A stretch of DNA of 64,000 nt from Rosa chinensis (lineage: Eukaryota; Streptophyta; Magnoliopsida; Rosales; Rosaceae): positions 62,001 to 126,000 of the forward strand of contig NW_020126823.1 in the NCBI RefSeq assembly GCF_002994745.2, given 5' to 3'. Made by a program: the position numbers and the translations under genes. Every line of letters begins with the position of its first letter. Position 1 is the first letter of the stretch. This document shows positions 19,818 to 32,426 of this stretch, in pieces. The notes under the pieces were generated by a model. The model was not told the DNA's origin, did not search any database, and saw nothing but the letters and a program-made list of their open reading frames with translations.

Positions 19818-21749
19818 TGATGCGCTCGAAAGCAAGCGCATAATTTAACCCTGAAAATATCGTTAGTAGTATAAGCAAATAGGGATCGTTCTATTCCGGG
19901 GATTGAGGGTACACCTGTCATTGTCAAACAATTAAACAATTAAAATTAAAACAAAGTATAATATTCACAAAATATTCACAAGTATAAACATTATTTACGA
20001 AAAGGGGGGAGATTTGGATTTTGGGTTTTGAAAATAAATTAAGTAAACAAAACAATTAAAATGCAAAAACGTAAATACAAAGATGGAATGAGAGAACAAA
20101 GATCAAAATCGAAACATATGATTAAAATTGACTCAAACCCTAATATTGTTCATCTAAGTCATGAGAAAGGAGTTGATCATGTGAAACATTCGAAAGCAAA
20201 TGAATTCCCATTTTTTACTTTTCAATGCTAATTAACCTAAGCGAAAGCACCTAGATTAATCCTATCAAACATGCAATCAAACCCTAGAAAGCTAGTCAAT
20301 CATGTCATGTTTAACGCATTACACATAGAGAAAGGCTATCAACTCAAGTGTACAACTTAGTATGGAAAAGTCCACCTAATTGCAATCCTCGTTAATTAAA
20401 TTCGATCTTTGTACAAAACCTTTACTACTTTGATTCAAGTTTACACAAAACGAAAAGTCGATTTCATGTTCTTAAACCTAGCATCATTCATATCAAAACC
20501 CTAAGTGTTTGCAACCACATAAGATTAAAATACAAAAGTTATCTATAACGCAAATTTAATTAAACAAACCCACATAAGCAACTCTCGAAGAACAATAATA
20601 TGAATCTGAAAATTCTCAATTAATCATAAAAATTCCAGAAATTAATATTTGTTCAAACACATATGTCAACTAGTTCATAACCAACGAAATTCAAAGCAAA
20701 GGTTACAAAGGAGAATCGGATTACACCGTGAGATGGGGATGGTGATGAACGATTGATGTGGTGGTCTCTTGAATCTCGAAAGCAAGCTTCAAGGTTGGAG
20801 ATGGATGATGGATGCTCACGGCTATGCTTCTTCTCCCTTGGCCTTGCTTGAACTCGTGGAGATGACTAGAGGATGGAGAAACTCACAGCTAATGCTAAGA
20901 AGATTTTCTGATTTTTTTCTAAAGTGTAAATTGTATGGGGGAGAGGAACCCTTTAACGTTGAGAAAGGGGGAGTTTTATATAGGAGCATGGCTAGGGTTC
21001 ACAAAGCAATCAGAATTTTCCACATAGCTTCAACCAATGATAATTCGCCAAGTAAGCTTGTGATGTGGTCCAACCAATCATAGAATGCCAAGTAAGCCTT
21101 GTGATGTGTTCCAACCAATCATAATTCTCTAAAATACCTCCCTAATATTTAATTGCCGAATTTCCTTGAAATTATTCTGATTTTCTTCATGAATTTCGGC
21201 CAACATTCCTTTAGGGAATTTAGGGATGAATCTAGACGCTTTTTTAGCTTTTCCTTGGTGCACACATATTTTCCTTCCATAAATATCTCCCTTGAATCTC
21301 TCTTGGCGCCATCTCCTTGATTATTTCTGATTTTCACGTTGGCAATCACACCAAATTATTCCTCCAACAATATTTCTTTCCATAAAAGTCTCCCAAGAGA
21401 ATCTCTCCTTGAAATCCTCAATCAATCATCTTTAATTCCCACATTGTCACCTTGTTTTTCAATGTCATCTTCATGAAGCTTCTCGTTCCATTTATGAACT
21501 CAATTCAGCTTATTTATTCCAAAAACCTGAAAATAGAAGCTTTCTAAAATAAGAAATGGAAACTTTCTTAAACTAAAATGGAAACTTTCTAAAAATGGAA
21601 AATAGAAACTACAAAACGGAAACTTTCTACAATTAGGAACTTTCCCATTCGAAGAATGGAAACTTTCCTAAACAGAGTTTTATTAAGGAAATAACGCAGA
21701 AAATATAGGGAAATAACAGTTAAAACGTCGCATTAAAATGCTCCTATCA
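19818..21749 (-). mobile_element. Solo LTR (1932 bp), minus strand, A-type
   Basis: On the + strand it reads from TGATGCGCTC (LTR 3' end) to GCTCCTATCA (LTR 5' end). Perfect 5-bp TSD TAATT at 19813-19817 and 21750-21754. Body matches the LTRs of A and G. No internal sequence remains. Confidence 0.9.
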
Positions 21750-21874
21750 TAATTGTTTAATTGTTTGACAATGACAGGTGTACCCTCAATCCCCGGAATA
21801 GAACGATCCCTATTTACTTTATACTACTAATGACATTTCAGGGTTAAATTATGCGCTTGCTTTCGAGCGCATCA
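21750..21874 (+). repeat. 3' LTR of element B, part 3 (U5 end)
   Basis: Begins with the right TAATT copy, carries CAATCCCCGG, and ends GCGCATCA at 21874. B's own TSD would be AGTAG (21875-21879), but the partner is off-window. Confidence 0.85.
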
Positions 21875-22087
21875 AGTAGGAATCAGAAGCTGACTTGGAT
21901 TCAAACTCTTAAGTCGCGGAAATTAGAAGTTCTACTTGGACAGGGAAACCCAATTCTACTCAAATATGGAATCCTAGTGTGACAAGGAGTCCCTGTTGGA
22001 TAAGGATTACTCAAGAAGGTTCCGGAAGAGTGTGGAAGCATCTCGGAAAAGGAAGCAGTATTCAACTAGGAAACCTACTTGCATATG
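21875..22087 (+). repeat. LTR fragment of element E (between B and C)
   Basis: 213 bp not shared with the other LTRs here, resuming after element C at 40343. No ORF of note. It ends with ATATG (22083-22087), which is duplicated at 40338-40342. Confidence 0.75.
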
Positions 22088-24402
22088 TGATAGGAGCATT
22101 TTAATGCGACGTTTTAACTGCATTTCCCTACATTTTCTGCGTTATTTCCTTAATAAAACCCTGTTTAGGAAAGTTTCCATTCTTTGAATGGGAAAGTTCC
22201 TATTTGTAGAAAGTTTCCATTTTTGTAGTTTCTATTTTTCATTTTTAGAAAGTTTCCCATTTTCAATTTAGGAAAGTTGCCCTTTTCATTTTAGGAAAGT
22301 TTCTATTTTTCACTAACAGTTTCTATTTTCAGGTCCTTGTCACAAATGAGCTGAAATGAGCTCACAAATGGAGAGAGAAGCTAGCCAACGTTGGAGGGAG
22401 ACAAGATGAAGTACAAAGGGAAGCACAAATGAGCAGAAATGAAGAAATGAAGCTTTCCTGGTCCAACCAGGAAACCCTGTCCAGAAAAGGAAAGCTTGCC
22501 AAAACAAGACTCTTGAGCCAACCATGAATGGAAATCGAATTAATGAAGTGACATGGCATGAGAGAAGCTTCTTGAAGACTCTAGATGATGACATGGCATA
22601 AAGGTGGCGCATGGAGGCCCAAGAACTCTCAAGAATGAAGTGGATTTTCGGCAATTGGATTAAAAGCCCACAAAGCCCATGGAATTAGGGTTTTTAACGC
22701 ATGATTAAACCCTAGGGAGAGTTTGCCGTCCAAAAGCAAGGAGAGAAACAAGGAAAATGACGTGGAAAATCAGAATTATCAAAGAGGATTTCGGTTGAGA
22801 TTTTCTAGGGTAATTTTTATGGAAAGAAAATATACTTGGAGACTTACCCTACAAAGTTTGCCGTCCAATGCCAAGAGAAAAACAAGGGAATTAAAAGAAA
22901 ACCCTAGAGAATTCGGCAAGAGATATTCAAGGGAGAAATAAAAGGAAAGAGAAAAAGGTGGAGACCAAGAAAAGCTCAAAAGAAGTCTAGATACATTCCT
23001 ATATTCCCTAAAGGAATTTTTGCCGAATTTAAAGTATAAAATCAGAATATATCCATGGAATTTCGGCAAGATTATTTAGGGAATTAAATTGGAATTATAT
23101 GATTGGTTGGACCACCTCATAGGACTTATGTGGCAAGCTATCATTGGAGGAAACTATGTGGCATTTTCAGATTAATTCCATGGAAAATAAAGAAGAAATA
23201 TACGGCTTGGAGAGCAAGGAGGCCGTGCTCCTATATATACTCTCTTATATGTGACGTTGAAGGACCGGAGACTCTCTAGAAAACTTTAGAAAAAAAAATC
23301 AGAAATTTTACTCTTGTTGCCGTGAGGTTTTCCTCTCCTATCTCCATCCTCTAGAGCAAGCCACGAGTTCAAGCAAGGCCAAGGGAGAAGAAGAATTGCC
23401 GTGAGCATCATCATCCACCACCATTCTTGAAGCTTGCTTTCGAGATTCAAGAGACCACATCCTTAATTCGTTCATCTCATCTTCATCCATGGTGTAATCC
23501 GATTCTCCTTTGTAACCTTTGCTTTGTATTTCGTTGGTTTTGCTTTAGTTGACATATATGTTTGAACAATTGTTAATTTCTGGAATTTTTATGATTAATT
23601 GAGAATTTTCAGATTCATATTATTGTTCTTCGAGAGTTGCTTATGTGAGTTTGTTTAATTAAATTTGCGTTATAGATATCCTTTGTGTATTAATCTTATT
23701 TGGGTCGACACTTATAGGGTTTATGCATAATTGTTGCTAGGTTTAAGAACATGAAATCGACTTTTCGTTTTGTGTAAACTTGAATCAAAGTAGTAAAGGT
23801 TTTGTACAAAGATCGAATTTAATTAAAGAGGATTGCAATTAGGTGGACTTTTCCATACTAAGTTGTACACTTGAGTTGATAGCCTTTCTCTATGTGTAAT
23901 GCGTTGAACATGTTATGATTGACTAGCTTTCTAGGGCTTGAATGCATGTTTGATAGGATTAGTCTTTGTGCTTTCACTTAGATTAATTAGCATTGAAAAG
24001 TAAAATATGGGAAATTGTTTGCTTTTAACGTTTCACATGATCAACTCCTTTCTCATGACTTAGATGAACGATATTAGGGTTTGAATCGATTTTAATCATA
24101 TGTTTCGGTTTTTGATCTTTGTTCTCTCATTCCATTTGTATTTTTATGTTTTTGCATTTTAATTGTTTTGTTAACTTAGTTTTATTTTCGAAAAACCCAA
24201 AAACAAAATTCCCCCTTTTTCGTAAATAATGTTTATACTTGTGAATATCTTTGTGAATATTATACTTTGTTTTAATTTTAATTGTTTAATTGTTTGACAA
24301 TGACAGGTGTACCCTCAATCCCCGGAATAGAACGATCCCTATTTGCTTATACTACTAATGACATTTCAGGGTTAAATTGGTCGCTTCCCAAAAGCGACAC
24401 CA
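22088..24402 (+). repeat. 5' LTR of element C (2315 bp)
   Basis: TGATAGGAGC to GCGACACCA. U3 GAAAGTTTC array near the start, TATA box TATATATA at 23232-23239, U5 CAATCCCCGG at 24315-24324, terminal hairpin GTCGCTT (24380-24386) with AAGCGAC (24392-24398). Confidence 0.92.
23232..23239 (+). promoter_or_regulatory. TATA box of C 5' LTR
   Basis: GCTCCTATATATACTC context. The identical box is at 39167-39174 in the 3' LTR. Confidence 0.6.
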
Positions 24403-24406
24403 ATTT
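24374..24406 (+). promoter_or_regulatory. U5/PBS-junction hairpin, element C
   Basis: Outer stem AAATTG (24374-24379) with CAATTT (24401-24406). Inner stem GTCGCTT (24380-24386) with AAGCGAC (24392-24398), loop CCCAA. Inner sequence is unlike A/B (ATGCGCT/AGCGCAT), but pairing is kept. Confidence 0.62.
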
Positions 24407-24407
24407 T

Positions 24408-24425
24408 TGGCGCCGTTGCCGGGGA
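24408..24425 (+). other. Primer-binding site (tRNA-Asp), element C
   Basis: TGGCGCCGTTGCCGGGGA, 5 nt after the LTR. Confidence 0.92.
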
Positions 24426-24860
24426 TTGAAAAATCACTTGTTAAATATTGTGAATATTTGTCTTGTTTATATGTTGTGTTCGAAAAAAAAAAATATTACT
24501 TGTTAATTGTTTGTAATTCTCTTAATTGTTAGTTAATTAGTTAGTTAATTACTTAGGTTGTTATTTATATTATTGAATACGAATTTTTATTGTGAGTTGT
24601 AAATTAAAGAAGGAATAGGTGAAGTCGTGTTTATTAATATTGGCCTAAACCCCTTATTGGTACCTAGTCCAGGTCCCTTAAGGTTGAGGGCGGCCTTTAT
24701 TAATATTCATTGAACTGTCTTCACACTTAGGACCTTTTTCATCCAAGTAAGTATAGCCTATGTGGGATGGTGTCTAGGAAGGGGACAACGATCATGACAG
24801 TTTTTGAATCCAGAAGTGCTTACAAATGGGCTTAGCTCATGCCAAAATGGATTTTGTCTC
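24426..24860 (+). other. Leader of element C, part before element D
   Basis: Contains the post-PBS A tract (24484-24493) and the first part of module 1 (from about 24612) with GTAAGTAT at 24747. Broken at GTCTC (24856-24860) by the insertion of D. Confidence 0.75.
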
Positions 24861-27140
24861 TGATAGGAGCATTTTAATGCGACGTTTTACTTGCTTTTCC
24901 CTGCATTTTCTGCGTTATTTCCTTAATAAAACCCTGTTTAGGAAAGTTTCCATTCTTTGATTGGGAAAGTTCCTATTTGTAGAAAGTTTCTATTTTTGTA
25001 GTTTTTATTTATCATTTTTAGAAAGTTTCCCACTTTTCATTTTAGGAAAGTTTCTATTTTTCTTACTAGTTTCTATTTTCAGGTCCTTGTCACAAATGAG
25101 CTGAAACGAGCTCACAAATGGAGAGAGAAGCTAGCCAACGTTGGAGGGAGACAAGATGAAGTACAAAGGGAAGCACAAATGAGCAGAAATGAAGAAATGA
25201 AGCTTTCCTGGTCCAACCAGGAAACCCTGTCCAGAAAAGGAAAGCTTGCCAAAACAAGACTTTTGAGCCAACCATGAATGGAGATCGAATTAATGAAGTG
25301 ACATGGCATGAGAGAAGCTTCTTGAAGACTCTAGATGATGACATGGCACAAAGGTGGCGCATGGAGGCCCAAGAACTCTCAAGACTTGTTGGATTTTCGG
25401 CAAATGGATCAAAAGCCCACAAAGCCCATGCAATTAGGGTTTGTGACGCAATGAAGAAACCCTAGAGATGTTTGCCGTCCAAAATGAAGAGAGAAACAAG
25501 GAAAATGACGTGGAAAATCAGAAATTAAAAGGAGATTTTCTAGGGAGATTTTCTAGGGCTATTTTTATGGAAATTCATCAAGAGATAAACCCTAGAATAT
25601 CTTTTGCCGTCCAAGCCAAGAGGAAAAGAAGGAAGTTGCCGTGTGAATTAAAAGAAAACCCTAGAGAATTCGGCAAGGAGATATTCAAGGGAGAAATAAA
25701 AGGAAAGAGAAAAAGGTGGAGACCAAGAAAAGCTCAAAAGAAGTCTAGATACATTCCTTAATTCCCTAAAGGAAGTTTGGCCGAATTGAACTACAAAAAT
25801 CAGAATTATATCAAGGGAATTTCGGCAAGATTATTTAGGGAATTAAATGGAATTTTGTGATTGGTTGAACCACCTCATAGGGCTTATTTGGCAAGATATT
25901 ATTGGAGGAAATTATGTGGAATTTTCAGATTAATTCCATAAGGTTTACACGGCTTGGAGAGCAAGTTGGCCGTCCCCTATATAACCTCCCCTCTTCTCAA
26001 CGTTTTGGGGTTCCAAGTTCCATTCTTTACGTTTACACTTTGAGAAAATAATTCAGAAAACTCTTTAGACTAGCCGTGCTCCTCTCCATCCTCTAGGGCA
26101 ACCACGAAGTGCAAGCAAGGCCAAGGAAGAAGAAGACAAGCCGTGCACACCATCCACCCTCCACCTTGAAGATTGCTTTCGAAATTCAAGAGACCACATC
26201 ATCACTTCATTCATCTCATCTTCATCACGGTGTAATCCGATTCTCCTTGTACCTTTGCTTTGTATTTTCGTTGGTTTTGCCTTAGTTGACACATATGTAT
26301 GAACAAGTATTGTTTTCTGAAATTTTATGATGAATTGTTAATTTTCAGATTCATATATTGCGATTTATGGTTGCTTTTGTGTGAGTGTTTGATTAAATTT
26401 GCATGATAGATAACTTTTGTATTTTAATCTTATGTGGTTGCAAACACTTAGGGTTTTGATATAATTGGTGCTACGAATTTAAGAACATGAATCAACTTTT
26501 TGGTTTTGTGTTCTTGGATCGATAAGTAGTAAAGGTTTTGTACAAAAACCGAATTTAATCAAAGAAGATTGCAATTAGGTGGACTTTTTCATACTAAGTT
26601 GCACATTTGAGTTGATAGCCTTTCTAGGTGCTTAATGCGTTAAATATGACATGATTGACTAGCTTTCTAGGGTTTGATTGCATGTTTGATAGGATTAATC
26701 TAGGTGCTTTCGCTTAGGTTAATTAGCATTGAAAGTAAAATATGGGAAATTGTTTGCTTTTGAACGTTTCACATGATCAACTCCTCTTGCATGACTATGA
26801 TGAACAATGATGAACTTGAATCAATTTTAATCATGAGTTTCGACTTTGATCTTTGTTCTTACATTCCATTTATATTTTTATGTTTTTGCGTTTTTAATTA
26901 TTTAGTTAGCTTTTATTTTCGAAAATAGAAAACCAAAAACCAAAAATCCCCCCTTTTTCGTAATTATGTATATATTTTGTTATATTTTTGTAAATATTAT
27001 ACTTTGTTTTAATTTTAATTGTTTAATTGTTTGACAATGACAGGTGTACCCTCAATCCCCGGAATAGAACGATCCCTATTTATTACGTACTACTAATGAC
27101 ATTTCAGGGTTAAATTGGTCGCTCGATAAAAGCGACATCA
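24861..27140 (+). repeat. 5' LTR of element D (2280 bp)
   Basis: TGATAGGAGC to GCGACATCA. TATA box TATATAA at 25978-25984. Most of the downstream half matches B's LTR, but about 26405-26490 matches the A/G-type LTR, so it is a mosaic. Terminal hairpin GTCGCT (27118-27123) with AGCGAC (27131-27136). Confidence 0.92.
25978..25984 (+). promoter_or_regulatory. TATA box of D 5' LTR
   Basis: CCCCTATATAACCTCCC context. Same in the 3' LTR at 33544-33550. Confidence 0.6.
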
Positions 27141-27144
27141 ATTT
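27112..27144 (+). promoter_or_regulatory. U5/PBS-junction hairpin, element D
   Basis: Outer AAATTG (27112-27117) with CAATTT (27139-27144). Inner GTCGCT (27118-27123) with AGCGAC (27131-27136). Loop CGATAAA differs from C. Confidence 0.6.
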
Positions 27145-27145
27145 T

Positions 27146-27163
27146 TGGCGCCGTTGCCGGGGA
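27146..27163 (+). other. Primer-binding site (tRNA-Asp), element D
   Basis: TGGCGCCGTTGCCGGGGA after a 5-nt spacer. Confidence 0.92.
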
Positions 27164-28873
27164 TTGAAAAATCATTTGTCATATTGTGAATAATATGTGT
27201 TTTGTTTATATTGTGACCGAAAAAAAAAAAAAAAAAAAAAAATTACTTGTTAATTATTTTGTTGATAATTGTCGAAAATTAGTAGATTAATTACTTAGGT
27301 TGATTATTTATATTGTTGAATACGAATTTTAATTGTGAGTTGTAAATTAAAGAAGGAATAGGTGAAGTCGTGTTTATTAATATTGGCCTAAACCCCTTAT
27401 TGGTACCTAGTCCAGGTCCCTTAAGGTTGAGGGCGGCCTTTATTAACATTCATTGAACTGTCTTCACACTTAGGACCTTTTATATCCAAGTAAGTATAGC
27501 CTATGTGGGATGGTGTCTAGGAAGGGGACAACGCTCATGACTGGTTCTTGAATCCAGAAGTGCGTGCAAATGAGCCTAAACCACAATGTGGGAGTAGCTC
27601 ATGCCAAAATGGATTCTACCTCTCGTGGTCGCCCTCCCCTACCTGGCCATTTCAGTAAGGTTGCCCAAAGGATGTAGGAGAGACTTAGTGTCTTGACGAT
27701 TATACTTGGGCCGCACGTCCACTTGATTTACCGCTTGGAATTTAATTCGAAATCAATGGTATTTATAACAAAAGAAAATGTTGTGATGCACCTAAGGTAT
27801 ATTGGATTAAACATAGTCTTGAAAAGGGTAGCTGTTTCAGCCCCATTGCACATCGAGACTCCCTGTTCCCGTACCTAAGTGTTGAAAATAATTGTAAAGA
27901 AAAGGAAAGAATAGAAGTAATTTTACTTAATTTCGTGAAAAAAAAAAAAAAAAAAAAAAAAAAAAGAAAAAAGAAGAAGATAATTAGATGTGAATAGTGA
28001 CGTTTTGTTTGTTTGTGTGAAAGTTTTGTGTAAATGGTGTCTAATCTTGTTAAACAAAGGAAATGTAAAGAATTAATTATAAATATTGTTAAATTCTTGA
28101 TTTATTATAAGTGTGTAAATTCGTATGAGTAGATAAGGGCCCTTTTGTTAATATTGGCCTTAACCCTTCATTAGTGCCTTTCTGAGGTCTTATGAGGTTG
28201 AGGGCGGCTTTTATTAACATTTGGAGAACTGTCTAACACATGAGTTCTTTTCAAGCTGAGTAAGGGGCATATAGGTGGTGTCTTAGGTTGAGACCCTGGG
28301 TGATGGGTTCAATTGGATCTCAGAGATACTATAGACCGTGCGTAAACCACAATGTGGGAGTAGCCAATAGGGGCCTAAACCTCAATGAGGGAGTAGCCTC
28401 CGTAGTGTCACCAAAATGAGTCCTCCCTCTCACTTACCTCTTAATCTGGCCATCTAGCCTTCTGAAACAAAGGAAAGCGACTTATGTCTAGACGACTATC
28501 CCTAGATCGTATCTCACCAATAGTAGTGGTTTCTATTGGGCTCGACTTACAACTTGTAATCAATTGAGATATTAACTTTATTTTGTAAAGATAATAAGAT
28601 ACTTGAACATAACCTCCACTTGTAAATTGTGTGATTTGTACTTTCTATACTTGTATAAACTTCTTACGTGGTTTATTTGTGAAAAGATTGTGGATAGTTT
28701 TTAATTTATACTCTATTTTATACTTGTATAAATCATAAATAGTAAAGTCATGAATAGTAACTTGTGAATAGTGACTCGTGAATAGTAAAGTTGATGTATC
28801 AATCACTAATTTGTAATTAGCTCACTTTATACTTTGCTAACTTCTTTGAATTTTGATGATGTTCAGGATTCCT
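27164..28873 (+). other. Untranslated leader of element D, two modules
   Basis: Module 1 about 27355-27722, module 2 about 28126-28550. A tracts at 27220-27241 and 27937-27965. GTAAGTATAG at 27490, CTAAC branch-like motif about 26 nt before TTCAG (ends 28866), then the ATGAATG start context. Short ORFs here are not conserved. Confidence 0.72.
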
Positions 28874-28877
28874 ATGA

Positions 28878-30440
28878 ATGACCGAGCCTTTTAGACCCTC
28901 TACACTAAAGGAAATTGAAGCAAGGCTCGCTCGTTTGAAGGGTCCTTCACTCCTTGAGTTCACAAGCCCTTCTCCTTCAACATACAAAGAGTACACATTT
29001 AACGAGCAAGGGAAGCGGATTTACTTTTCTGAGGAGTCTACATCACCTACACCAAGTCCATCTCCGCCTTCACGTTCACCTTCACCTGTGGTTTCGTCCA
29101 ACTCTACACCACCTTCACCACCACCTGAAGAAGTCGAAGAAGAGAGAATGGCATCTATTAGGGAACTCTCCACCGCAACTGTTGAAGGAGGACCCCCTAC
29201 AGGCATAGTATACCCTGCCCCTGCAGCTGGAAGACAAGCAGAGTTCGAGCTTAAGAGTGGATTGTTGCACAAGCTCCCTATCTTCCATGGCCTCAATATG
29301 GAGGATGCTAACAAGCACGTACGAGAATTCCAATCTGTTTGTGCAAACATGCAACCACAAGGGGCGGATGAAAACCTTCTTAAGATGAGAGCATTTCCAT
29401 TCTCTCTAGCTGATAGAGCCAAGGATTGGCTATATGAGCTTCCTGCAGGTCGTATCACATCATGGGAAACAATGAGAAAGGCCTTCTTGGAGAAATACTT
29501 CCCAGCTTCAAAGGTCATCACACTTAGGAAGAAGCTTAGTGGAATAGAGCAAGCTCATGATGAGTCCTATGCTGCCTACTATGAGAGGTTCAATTCCTTA
29601 CTTGCACAATGTCCTCAACATCAGATGAAGGATGAGACCCTACTTACATGTTTCTATGAAGGACTCTTACCCTTGGAAAGGCAAATGTTGGATGCTGCAG
29701 CTGGTGGAGCTTTTGTGGATAAGTCACCTGCGGTTGGGAGGGAACTTATAGCTAATCGTGCCCTAAACTCCCAACAGTATGAGGGTGTGAGACAACCCAC
29801 TCGTAGGGTAAATGAGGTGAGCACTAGTCCTGCCATTGCGGATCAATTGAGCAAACTCACCCTTCTTGTGAACAAGGTGGCTACTACTCAAGGCCATGGA
29901 GGACCCTCTGCTTGTGGGGTATGCTTTACTCAAGGACATCCTACGGATCAATGTCCTCAACTGAGTGAGAATGGTGGTTGGGAGTCTGTGAATGCTATAG
30001 GAGGCTATCAAGGGAACCAAGGGGGTCCCCCACGTCCAAGGTATGATCCATATTCGAATACCTATAACCCTGGATGGAGGGACCACCCCAACTTCAAGTG
30101 GACCAACAATGAAAATGTTCAGAACCCTCTTGGTGGCAGTTTCCAACGTCCTCAAGGACCTCCCTATCAAAGACCTTACATGCCTCCTCAACACAATGTA
30201 GGGAATCCCAATTCTCACTATGATAAGACGATAGAGGCATTGACTAATTCTACTCAGGCATTGACTAGTGCCACACAGACTTTGCTTCAAGGACAACAGA
30301 CCAATGCCAAGGACATTGCAGAGCTCAAGAAGCAAATGGGACAAGTGGTGGACTTCATGACCAAGTTTCATGAGAGTGGTAAGCTTCCGAGCAACACAAT
30401 TCCAAACCCAAAGGGAGGCTTTGAAGGTTCCACCAACTGA
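28878..30440 (+). CDS. gag: Gag protein of element D
   Basis: 520-residue structural protein expected to form virus-like particles that package element RNA in the cytoplasm. Order: N-terminal segment, Ser/Pro-rich linker (about 50-90), capsid-like region (about 130-295), zinc knuckle CX2CX4HX4C (C346, C349, H354, C359), and an Asn/Pro/Gln-rich tail with a coiled-coil-like stretch (about 455-495). It ends GFEGSTN and TGA exactly where the linker to protease begins in B. The first roughly 295 residues are almost identical to B, while the rest, zinc knuckle included, is clearly diverged. Preceded by a six-codon ORF (28874-28894). The frame is intact and the LTRs are identical, so it is likely still able to make protein. 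Confidence 0.92.
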   Translation: MTEPFRPSTLKEIEARLARLKGPSLLEFTSPSPSTYKEYTFNEQGKRIYFSEESTSPTPSPSPPSRSPSPVVSSNSTPPSPPPEEVEEERMASIRELSTATVEGGPPTGIVYPAPAAGRQAEFELKSGLLHKLPIFHGLNMEDANKHVREFQSVCANMQPQGADENLLKMRAFPFSLADRAKDWLYELPAGRITSWETMRKAFLEKYFPASKVITLRKKLSGIEQAHDESYAAYYERFNSLLAQCPQHQMKDETLLTCFYEGLLPLERQMLDAAAGGAFVDKSPAVGRELIANRALNSQQYEGVRQPTRRVNEVSTSPAIADQLSKLTLLVNKVATTQGHGGPSACGVCFTQGHPTDQCPQLSENGGWESVNAIGGYQGNQGGPPRPRYDPYSNTYNPGWRDHPNFKWTNNENVQNPLGGSFQRPQGPPYQRPYMPPQHNVGNPNSHYDKTIEALTNSTQALTSATQTLLQGQQTNAKDIAELKKQMGQVVDFMTKFHESGKLPSNTIPNPKGGFEGSTN

Positions 30441-32426
30441 GGAGAAGAGGAAACCACGTCTAGGCTGAGAAGACGTTAAAACCAAGCGCTACTTGGGAGG
30501 CAACCCATGCAAATCAGATTTGCTTTCTTTATCCTTATCTTTTATTTTTCGTTTTTGCTTTTTGAATTTAGTATTATTTTCGTAAATTTCATCCCTATAT
30601 GCTTAAGTGTTCCATTGCATGCTTTTTATTGATTACATTGAGGACAATGCAATATTTAAGTGTGGGGGAAGGGATTTACACTTTTATCTTGAGTCATATT
30701 TTGAGTCACATATATTGAAAAATACAAAAAAAAGTGAAAAATGTCAAAAATTTTAAAAAAATTTTCGTTGCTTTTGTTTTTGTTTTGAGTCTTAGGATGC
30801 CCTTTCAACTATCTAGGATGATTCTATATCTCTGAAATCATGATTAAAAGAGGATCACAAAATTGAGATGATTTTAAAATGGTATTCTTTGGTTAATTGA
30901 GATATATGAGATATATATGCATGTGTAGTGGATATGGATTTCGAAACTTTGGTACAGAAAATATGAGCATGTTAAGATGAGTTTTGATTCATAAAAACCC
31001 ATGTGAGATAATTGAGCCCATGTCCCTTTTTCTTGGAGTAAAATGAAAAATATATTCTTATTTTCTTGGCGATGTTTTGATGATCTCATTATTCTTTCAT
31101 TTGATTGACTGCTTGCCATAGATTAAGTTTGATGGACTAGAGAATGCTAGAATTCACTCTTGTGCTTGTTGAGACGTTATATCAATACATGGCCCTGATT
31201 CTGGAAGGGATAGAGGCATCCTAGGAATTACCACCATTGCCATATAAACTTGTGTCCCCATTTGTGCCCGTCGTGGGACTCCCCTAGATTAGCCCCTTTG
31301 AGCCTACATTAAGCCTTTTCGTTCATCACCCTAAAATCCTTAACCATGAAGCTTAGTATAGTAACAACCCTACCCTTTGTTCTAAGAACTTAGTGGAGCT
31401 ATCTTTTGAGACATACTACATGGGTTTGATGCTAAGGAGGAAAATTGAGAAGAGGTTAAAGTTCAAGTGTGGGGGTAGACTTGTCCATAAAGAAAAAAAA
31501 AAATATGTGAAAGCCGTGAAAAATGAAAAGAAGAGAAAAAATGTACGGCTAGAAAAGAAAAGAAAGAAATATTTATGGATTTTAGTCCCCCATACTTAGT
31601 GATTTTGGAGTTTACTTTGAAATGAAGGCCTATTAAAGAAAAATTTGACCTTTGTCCATTCACTGTAGTTCAGGGGAAGTTTACAATGAAGATTGGGCCC
31701 AACATGAAGACACTAGGCCCCTTTTATGTTACCTCTAGGGGAAGTGACGTTTTTGCAATGCATTGGTGGATTTCTTGTGGTCTCTACATTTACATGTGCT
31801 CTGCTAGGTTTTTAGGACACTTTGATAAATCCTTACCCTTCATTTCTTAAAACCTTGAGCCTTAACCCATTACAACCCTTGAAAAGACCTTCTTGATCCT
31901 TAAGATGGGACAGCCCTTGATGTGGAGATGAGTTACAAGAGTTGAACCTATGGCTTGGGTCCATCTGTGCAAGTAGTTGGTATCCTTCATGAGATCTTTA
32001 AAGAAAATTATACATGTGCTTTCGTTTCTTACATTATGTGATATACTTGCTATCTTTCACATATACTTGAGTGTATAAGCTTTTAAGCATTGCCTTGAAT
32101 TCTGAGAGAAGAAAGAGTGGATATGCCTTGTGAGGATTGAATCATACTTGTCTGAAACATGCTTAACAGAACCCATCACCATTGTTACAACCAAGTCCTA
32201 CTTGTGTATGTGAAGATTATGTGTTTTAATTAACTCTCGAATGCCTAAACATTTATTCTTGGTGAAGTGCTAATCTTGGTGTTGTGAAAGTAAGAGATTG
32301 CTGAGACAAAAAGTTGAAGGGCTATAGAGTCTGTTTCGTGTCAAGTCTTTAATTTTCGTTGAGTCTTAGTGTGTGTCTTAGTGTGATTTTGCTAAGGGAC
32401 TAGCAAAAGCTAAGTGTGGGGGAATT
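30441..32426 (+). other. 3' untranslated region of element D
   Basis: Hairpin 1 ACGTCT (30456-30461) with AGACGT (30471-30476), hairpin 2 TTGGG (30493-30497) with CCCA (30504-30507). PPT-like copies at 30658-30673 and 31465-31476. No long ORF. Confidence 0.72.
32412..32426 (+). other. Polypurine tract, element D
   Basis: AAGTGTGGGGGAATT next to the 3' LTR. Confidence 0.85.

Larger units (their letters stand above)
5317..21874 (+). mobile_element. Element B: gag-pol Ty3/gypsy retrotransposon (Athila-like), 5' end off-window
   Basis: Remaining parts: 5' LTR tail (5317-6686), PBS, two-module leader, a 1873-codon gag-pol ORF, a 2-kb 3' untranslated region, PPT, and a 3' LTR in three pieces (15886-16257, 17947-19817, 21755-21874). 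Removing the two solo LTRs and duplicated TSDs gives a 3' LTR of about 2363 bp. The matching 1370-bp parts of the two LTRs show one difference that I noticed (gataggat at 6235 against gatatgat at 19485). B was therefore inserted recently, and A and both solo LTRs landed later. B lies within the LTR of element E. Confidence 0.9.

Noticed and set aside
20769..21083. 104-codon ORF in the minus-strand solo LTR
   Set aside because: Found inside LTR promoter sequence in the antisense sense. No homologue among the other LTR copies keeps the frame.
25090..25422. 110-codon minus ORF repeated in LTRs of C and D and near 17851 and 22340
   Set aside because: Recurs because the LTR is repeated. It shifts length with small LTR changes and spans U3 promoter DNA.
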